From contig CAUDNR010000215.1 in NCBI GenBank assembly GCA_958430865.1, positions 26,629 to 37,406 on the forward strand: 10,778 nucleotides of DNA, written 5' to 3'. The stretch comes from Entrophospora sp. SA101 (lineage: Eukaryota > Glomeromycota > Glomeromycetes > Entrophosporales > Entrophosporaceae). A model generated the notes under the pieces. That model was not told the DNA's origin, ran no database searches, and saw only the letters and a program-made list of their open reading frames with translations. Positions 6,576 to 10,778 of this stretch are shown one piece after another. How positions within the stretch are numbered: the stretch's first letter is position 1; each line of letters begins with the position of its first letter. The position numbers were made by a program, and so were the translations under genes.

Positions 6576-9110
6576 TTAAATTAAATCACCAAACCAATAT
6601 CCATCTTTTGGTTTACGTCTTGAATCTTTAAATATTTCTTCTGAAGCTTTACCAATTCTAAGCAAGAGATCTTCCTTGTACCTTTAATACAAACAAAAAT
6701 TTTATCAATCAATTTTTAACCATTCTAACATCGATGGTCAACTAATCAGCTAGCTAGTTACCATTTAGCCATAAATTGTAAACCGATTGGGAGTCCATTA
6801 TCATCATACCCTCCTGGGACAGTAATTGCTGGAATGCCAGTGAAATTCGCCAATTGAAGAAAGTGTATAACATCTGTAGCGACAACTGAATCAACTTCAC
6901 CGAATTTTAATGCACGTGGATGAATTTTTGGTGCCGTCACGGAACTAACTGGTGTTAATATCAGGTCTACTTCATTGAAAAGTGTTGCCAAATTTTTCAT
7001 ACTACGTGTTCTTACTTGTTGTGCTTGAACTATTCAACAACAATGTAAGACGAGGAAGAAAAAGGAAAAGAGAGAAATAAAAAACTTATTTAATTGAATG
7101 CGAAAAACAAATGAAAATAATTTAACAACAATACTTACTATAATCCTGAATATTCATATATTAAATAATTAATATTAATAAATTAGTTGTATTATAATTT
7201 CAAGACATTTTAATATTTATAATAGTAATTACCCTTCCAGTTATTTGCTCTAGTATAGCAAGCGTGAATCGACTTGGATAAGATAATTTATAAAGTTCAT
7301 CCTTATAATTTTTCATTGATGTGTAATGTTCCGCAAAGATGTTGATCAAGTGGGCTGCTTGAACATCTTTCAGCTCCGGAATGACAATCTCTACAAAATT
7401 TGCACCTCTTTCTTTTAATTGATTAATTAAATTGTCAAGTGCTATTGTGATTGATTTGTTGTAAACTTGTTTATTCCATGCAGAATATATACCGATTTTC
7501 AGATCTGATAAATCTTTGGTCTGATTTAAATTATATAATGTTGGAGCTGGTTGTAAATATGTAAATGGATCCTACAAAGAAATTACGATTGATAATAAGT
7601 TAAATATAACATAATTAATTAAAGAATTAACGAATTAAAGAGTAATCTCTAACATCTTCATCTCTTCCTGCCATTGCATAATATGCCAAGGCTAAATCAT
7701 CAATACATATTGCCATCGGACCAGATACAGCTACTGTCCAACAAAGCGGGACTATTATTACCAAATTAAAATAATTGGGATTAATCTATTAAAGAAACAG
7801 ATCAAGTAATAAATAAATAAAATATAAAGAATTAAGAGGCATGCATACATTCTCCTGAATTAGAATTTCTTCCACATGTAGGTTTTAATCCATAAATACC
7901 ACAAAAAGATGATGGAACTCTAAAAAACAATAATTAATCAATTTTTTCCTCTTGTTAATTTCCTCGTTTTCTCTTTTTATTTTGTTATCCAGTTAAATAT
8001 TTACCTAATAGAACCACCACCATCACAACCAATGGCAATTGGGGTTAATCCTGCAGCCACTGCACAAGCACTTCCACCACTTGACCCACCACAATAGTAA
8101 TCGGGATTATGAGGATTACGTGGCGTAAGCGACGAGGGATTATTACTGGTGATACCCAATCCGATCTCGTGCATTATAGTCTTTCCGACAATAATAGCAC
8201 CCAATTTCCTCAAGTTATGAATAACAGTTGCATCTTTTTCACAAACATTTCCATCATTAATAAATGTTGTCCCAACTTTGGTTTCATACCCTATAACATC
8301 AAACTCGTCTTTTACCAGAACAGGAATCCCGTCGAGAAGTCCTAACGGTCGTTCGTCTTCATATCTTGCAGTTGATTTCTTGGCTTGTTCTATTACATCC
8401 TCTTTATTTATAATATACACAGCGTTTATTAGTGAATTGGATTCTTCGATTCTTTTAATTAATGCTTCACATACCTAATAACATCAATGATATTAATAAT
8501 AATAATAATAACAATAATAATAATAATAATAATAATTGAATTTGTTATGCATCCTCTTATTATGTAAAGCTCCTTACTTGTAGAGGTGTGGTTTTTTTAG
8601 AAAGATAAGCTTGTCGAAAATCACTTGTGCACAAGTAGTCTTTTGTATCAACATTGTCACTTGGATTACTTTGATTTGATAAAATGCTAAATCCTTCAAC
8701 TATTATATTATCCTCTACTCCAAAAACTTCTTTTGGAAAAGGTAATGGAGTGTTAGTTGGATGATCTGAATAACTTTTTGTTCTCAATGATCCCCAACCA
8801 GTTCTCGCAAAAAGAATTCTGGTGCAGCCGGGAACCCATTCAATAAAATGTGTTGAACATGCTAATGGAATATGGCTTAAATATATGTGTGTGTGTATAT
8901 ATGTGTGTAAAAAGAATTAATTGATATGTAATTGATGTAATTATGTTTGTGTGGTAATTAGTTAAAAAAAAATACCTTAGATATGGTGTGGGCCTACGAG
9001 CGGTGACCTATTTTTTTTTTTCGATGATTTCAAATTAATTATTTTGTATATTTATTTAATTGAAAAGATCATTTATCAATTTATTTATTTACCAATTCTA
9101 GTTTTTCCAT
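6576..9110 (-). CDS. Amidase-signature family hydrolase, 10 exons, complete
   Basis: Hydrolyses an amide bond of an unknown substrate; the family includes GatA, FAAH and fungal acetamidases. Exons in transcript order: 9093-9110, 8976-9007, 8578-8875, 8005-8474, 7849-7919, 7654-7751, 7233-7571, 7139-7145, 6762-7029, 6576-6681. They total 1707 nt, giving 568 residues, all in phase. Catalytic residues are visible: K171 in VLVKDEF, S247 in GGSSGG and nucleophile S271 in DGGGSIR; the 24-residue Ser-Ser spacing equals that of FAAH Ser217-Ser241. Further family motifs are VPSSFCGIYGLKPTCGR, DYIQAQQVRTR, LTPVSS and GIPAITVPGGYDDNGLPIGLQ. The N-terminal 110 residues contain an aromatic/Cys-rich stretch (CSTHFIEWVPGCTRI) and no clear signal peptide. 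The start in exon 1 gives only MEKLEL, chosen for phase, donor and a TATA box upstream; it is the least certain exon. The exon 6 donor GTTAGA is weak. The chain is too long and fungal-like for a plain organellar GatA, and no partner subunits are nearby. Confidence 0.93.
7139..7145 (-). other. 7-nt microexon (exon 8 of the amidase gene)
   Basis: Seven bases, gattata, lie between an acceptor (attcag, AG at 7146-7147) and a strong donor (GTAAGT from 7138). They supply Asp-Tyr and the first base of Ile, joining exon 7 (ending ITGR) to exon 9 (QAQQVRTR). The result, DYIQAQQVRTR, restores the motif seen in amidase-signature enzymes at this place. Skipping these 7 nt would shift the frame. Confidence 0.85.
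8494..8536. repeat. (TAA)n microsatellite in amidase intron 3
   Basis: About 14 AAT/TAA units with one interruption (aac), lying wholly inside the intron 8475-8577. Likely length-polymorphic. Confidence 0.9.
8881..8909. repeat. AT/GT dinucleotide repeat in amidase intron 2
   Basis: Alternating atatat, tgtgtgtgtg, tatata and tgtgtgt blocks inside the intron 8876-8975, just before the acceptor on the minus strand. On that strand it supplies an AC/AT-rich tract ahead of tttaag. Confidence 0.8.
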
Positions 9111-9187
9111 TTTTTTTCGTTGATATAATGGTAGAGAAAAAATGGTTTTTTGTTTTTATCGTAAAGATGTTTAAAACTTTTTTTTGA

Positions 9188-9197
9188 CTTTTATATA
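9188..9197 (-). promoter_or_regulatory. TATA box of the amidase gene
   Basis: Minus-strand TATATAAAAG, a strong TATA consensus, 78-87 bases upstream of the ATG at 9110. This leaves room for a short 5' UTR and supports the choice of the small first exon. Confidence 0.6.
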
Positions 9198-9540
9198 ATT
9201 AATATGTATTGATATTAGATGCATTAATTCCAAAATTTCTCATGCGACAATTACCAAAAACGGACTGGTATCAGGCCATTTAATAATTATTTTCTCACAT
9301 ACAAGACATTTATTTCCAAAGCTTGCTATGACAAGCTTCTTACTTATTTGGTGGAATGGGAAATCTTTATTTGGACATAAAAGAAAAATCTCGCCAAGAA
9401 TATTAACGCTAGATTCTCAAATAATTTCCAAATTAAACAATTGGGAAAATGCTGCGTATGTAACATTCTTTACAAAATGGGTTTTATCCCCAATTATCCC
9501 AACATTTATATTGCATAATGATATGCACATTAATAAATGA
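9197..9540 (+). pseudogene. Unidentified open segment, possible gene fragment
   Basis: The plus frame is open for about 114 codons and ends at TGA 9538-9540. The first ATG is at 9328, giving 70 residues (MTSFLLIWWNGKSLFGHKRK..., later SKLNNWENAAYVTFFTKWVL). GC is about 32-33%, above its neighbours. The minus strand is also nearly open, with a single internal TGA, and includes GNKCLVCEKIIIKWPDTSPF. An open frame this long is unusual in such AT-rich DNA, so the segment is probably coding-derived. I cannot tell which strand is real, see no domain, and see no splice partners. It lies divergently next to the amidase promoter. Confidence 0.3.
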
Positions 9541-9665
9541 AATTAATATTACAATAACGTTTCATTCTATAAAAAAGAAATAGTGAAAAAACATGACAAC
9601 AAATAAAAAATAATACATTTATTAACAAAGCTTTATTTATTTTAGTTGAATGTTTGTTTGGTTAA

Positions 9666-9681
9666 ATATATATATATATAT
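9666..9681. repeat. (AT)n microsatellite
   Basis: Eight uninterrupted AT units followed shortly by a run of about a dozen T residues. Confidence 0.9.
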
Positions 9682-9773
9682 ACATTTTTTTTTTTTTGAT
9701 TGATAAAATAGATAACTATAAAAATAGAATTTTTTGAAGTTTTGAGAGAGGATTTGAATTTCTCTTAATGACT

Positions 9774-9812
9774 TAATACTAATACTAATACTAATACTAA
9801 CATTAACACTAA
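9774..9812. repeat. TAATAC hexanucleotide tandem array
   Basis: At least four perfect taatac units (9774 onward) followed by diverged copies (taacat, taacac, taatat). It looks like a decaying hexamer minisatellite. Confidence 0.85.
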
Positions 9813-9893
9813 TATCCGACCCGCATCCTACCAATAATAATCCTTTCAACCCTCCACACCAATAACAATTTGTCTCTCAAGTAATCCAATCAC

Positions 9894-10778
9894 TCACTCT
9901 TTCGAAAATAGTTCTCCTCGATCCGTTGCTGCGTCTTGATTGATTTCACTCTTTACTAATTCTATTGATTTCTGGCCAATGAAAATTACGAAATTGTCGA
10001 TTATGGTTTTCAATTCATTGATAATTATTGGCAGTTTTTCGATTAGAATGTCTCTTATAATAAGATACTGTTTCGCCAAAACACCATTAATAAAATTATC
10101 CAAAATTAAATATAAATTTGAAAGAATCTTGGAATTTATGAATAAATAAATATCCAAAATTACTGATTTCAAATGATTGTGATAAAAATTTGATAAAGTG
10201 CTGTATGAATTGATCAATGCCCGCCAGAGACCATTTAAAAATAATTTTGCAAACTTGTTATCAATGAAAATAAAGTTTGCATAACTGACAAGCTTGTTAG
10301 CTGTAAATCTGACAAGTATCAAAAATTGCTTAGTGAAATTGAAGATGCTAATCGATAGATTTATAGATTTGTTAAATAATATTTTGGCGAGATGAAAAAT
10401 TGCGATAAAAATCTTTGCTAATCTTTTGTGATAATAATTTATAATTATTAATATGAAATAATTGTAATAATAATAATAAATGATGTTGTAATAATGTGAA
10501 ATAATTTTATAATAATATATATAATTAATGTCTATCACGAATACTACTGCACCTATTAATGTTATTATATAAAATTCACTTAATTCCTTGTACATATATC
10601 CAATATTTATTTTTCTAACAAAATTTTCCATAACTAATTTATTGAAAAAAGATATTACCACCGACAAAATTTGTTTTAATCTATCAAATAATTTGTGTGA
10701 TATTATTATTGATTGTTCTATTATCAGAGAAATATTTCGAGAAATTAAATTTTTTAATGCTAAAAATCTAGGGATTAA
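9894..10778 (-). CDS. Partial gene for a helix-rich amphipathic protein, 5' end beyond the window
   Basis: The frame is open from the window edge to TGA 9894-9896 (294 codons). I infer an in-frame 135-nt intron at 10413-10547 (donor GTAGTA, acceptor gcaaag) because it translates as a Tyr/Ile-only run (YYYYYNYFILIIINYY); removing it leaves about 249 residues. The remainder consists of successive amphipathic or hydrophobic helices, such as KFAKLFLNGLWRALINSYS and IRDILIEKLPIIINELKTI. It ends in a polar tail, NQDAATDRGELFSKE. A GTGAGT donor overlaps the stop at 9897; splicing to 9851 (46-nt intron) would replace it with about 13 other residues. No start codon is in the window. I do not recognise the family. 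Lipid-binding proteins of the perilipin/apolipoprotein style have comparable helices, but this is speculative. Confidence 0.55.
   Translation of the reverse strand, partial: LIPRFLALKNLISRNISLIIEQSIIISHKLFDRLKQILSVVISFFNKLVMENFVRKINIGYMYKELSEFYIITLIGAVVFVIDINYIYYYKIISHYYNIIYYYYYNYFILIIINYYHKRLAKIFIAIFHLAKILFNKSINLSISIFNFTKQFLILVRFTANKLVSYANFIFIDNKFAKLFLNGLWRALINSYSTLSNFYHNHLKSVILDIYLFINSKILSNLYLILDNFINGVLAKQYLIIRDILIEKLPIIINELKTIIDNFVIFIGQKSIELVKSEINQDAATDRGELFSKE

Larger units (their letters stand above)
9541..9893. other. Spacer with simple repeats
   Basis: AT-rich DNA with a T-run, an (AT)n tract and a TAATAC hexamer array (listed separately). A minus-strand open frame here translates the hexamer repeat as SISISISI and is judged non-coding. 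It may hold the 3' UTR of the minus-strand gene that ends at 9894. Confidence 0.5.

Noticed and set aside
8109..8478. Two plus-strand frames opposite amidase exon 4
   Set aside because: Antisense shadows of a clearly coding exon with catalytic motifs.
9637..9849. Minus-strand frame containing SISISISI
   Set aside because: The peptide is a translation of the TAATAC array and (AT)n tract, starting at TTG.
9940..10149. Plus-strand frame of 69 codons
   Set aside because: Antisense to the longer minus-strand helical protein gene, which stays open to the window edge.
1..10778. CRISPR arrays, bacterial operons, tRNA or rRNA genes
   Set aside because: No spaced repeat array, no ribosome-binding-site gene chains, and no tRNA B-box-like cloverleaf or rRNA segment was recognised by eye. 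The intron-rich layout is eukaryotic.

Overview
The window looks like nuclear DNA of an AT-rich fungus. Genes are split by many short introns (about 70-135 nt, nearly all GT-AG). Intergenic DNA is very AT-rich with simple repeats, and promoters carry TATA boxes. The style (very AT-rich, intron-dense, a diverged nuclease-like family beside a complete amidase gene) resembles arbuscular mycorrhizal fungi such as Rhizophagus. That assignment is inference from style, not a database match.

Left third (1-5100), accessory in character. Bases about 480-1330 form an island of roughly 43-48% GC with no convincing gene, in a background nearer 25-30%. Next is an 11-exon plus-strand gene (1742-3959) whose exons can be followed by splice phase. 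It encodes a lysine-rich, NLS-like N-terminus, an acidic/serine-rich linker and a PD-(D/E)XK nuclease-like core. It is broken by about four single-base losses: one at a splice donor, two in A-runs, and one near the last acceptor. Downstream lies a non-autonomous DNA transposon (MITE, 4297-4631) with about 30-bp terminal inverted repeats, a 9-bp target-site duplication and internal repeat copies, as expected of Mutator-like elements. Just beyond it is an orphan terminal-exon-like remnant (4757-4924).

Middle (5100-6575). Mostly AT-rich spacer. It holds one small intronless Asn-rich gene on the minus strand (5614-5979) with a TATA box and a poly(A) signal.

Right half (6576-9200). A complete 10-exon amidase-signature gene lies on the minus strand. 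All ten exons join in phase to give 568 residues with the Lys-Ser-Ser catalytic triad. One exon is only 7 nt long. A TATA box lies upstream and an AATAAA downstream.

Right edge (9200-10778). A segment open on both strands (about 9197-9540), simple repeats, and the 3' part of a minus-strand gene that runs off the window and encodes a helix-rich, hydrophobic/amphipathic protein of unknown function.

The genes do not form an operon or an obvious pathway. The main contrast is an intact housekeeping-type enzyme gene beside a decaying nuclease-like gene, a MITE and a compositional island.
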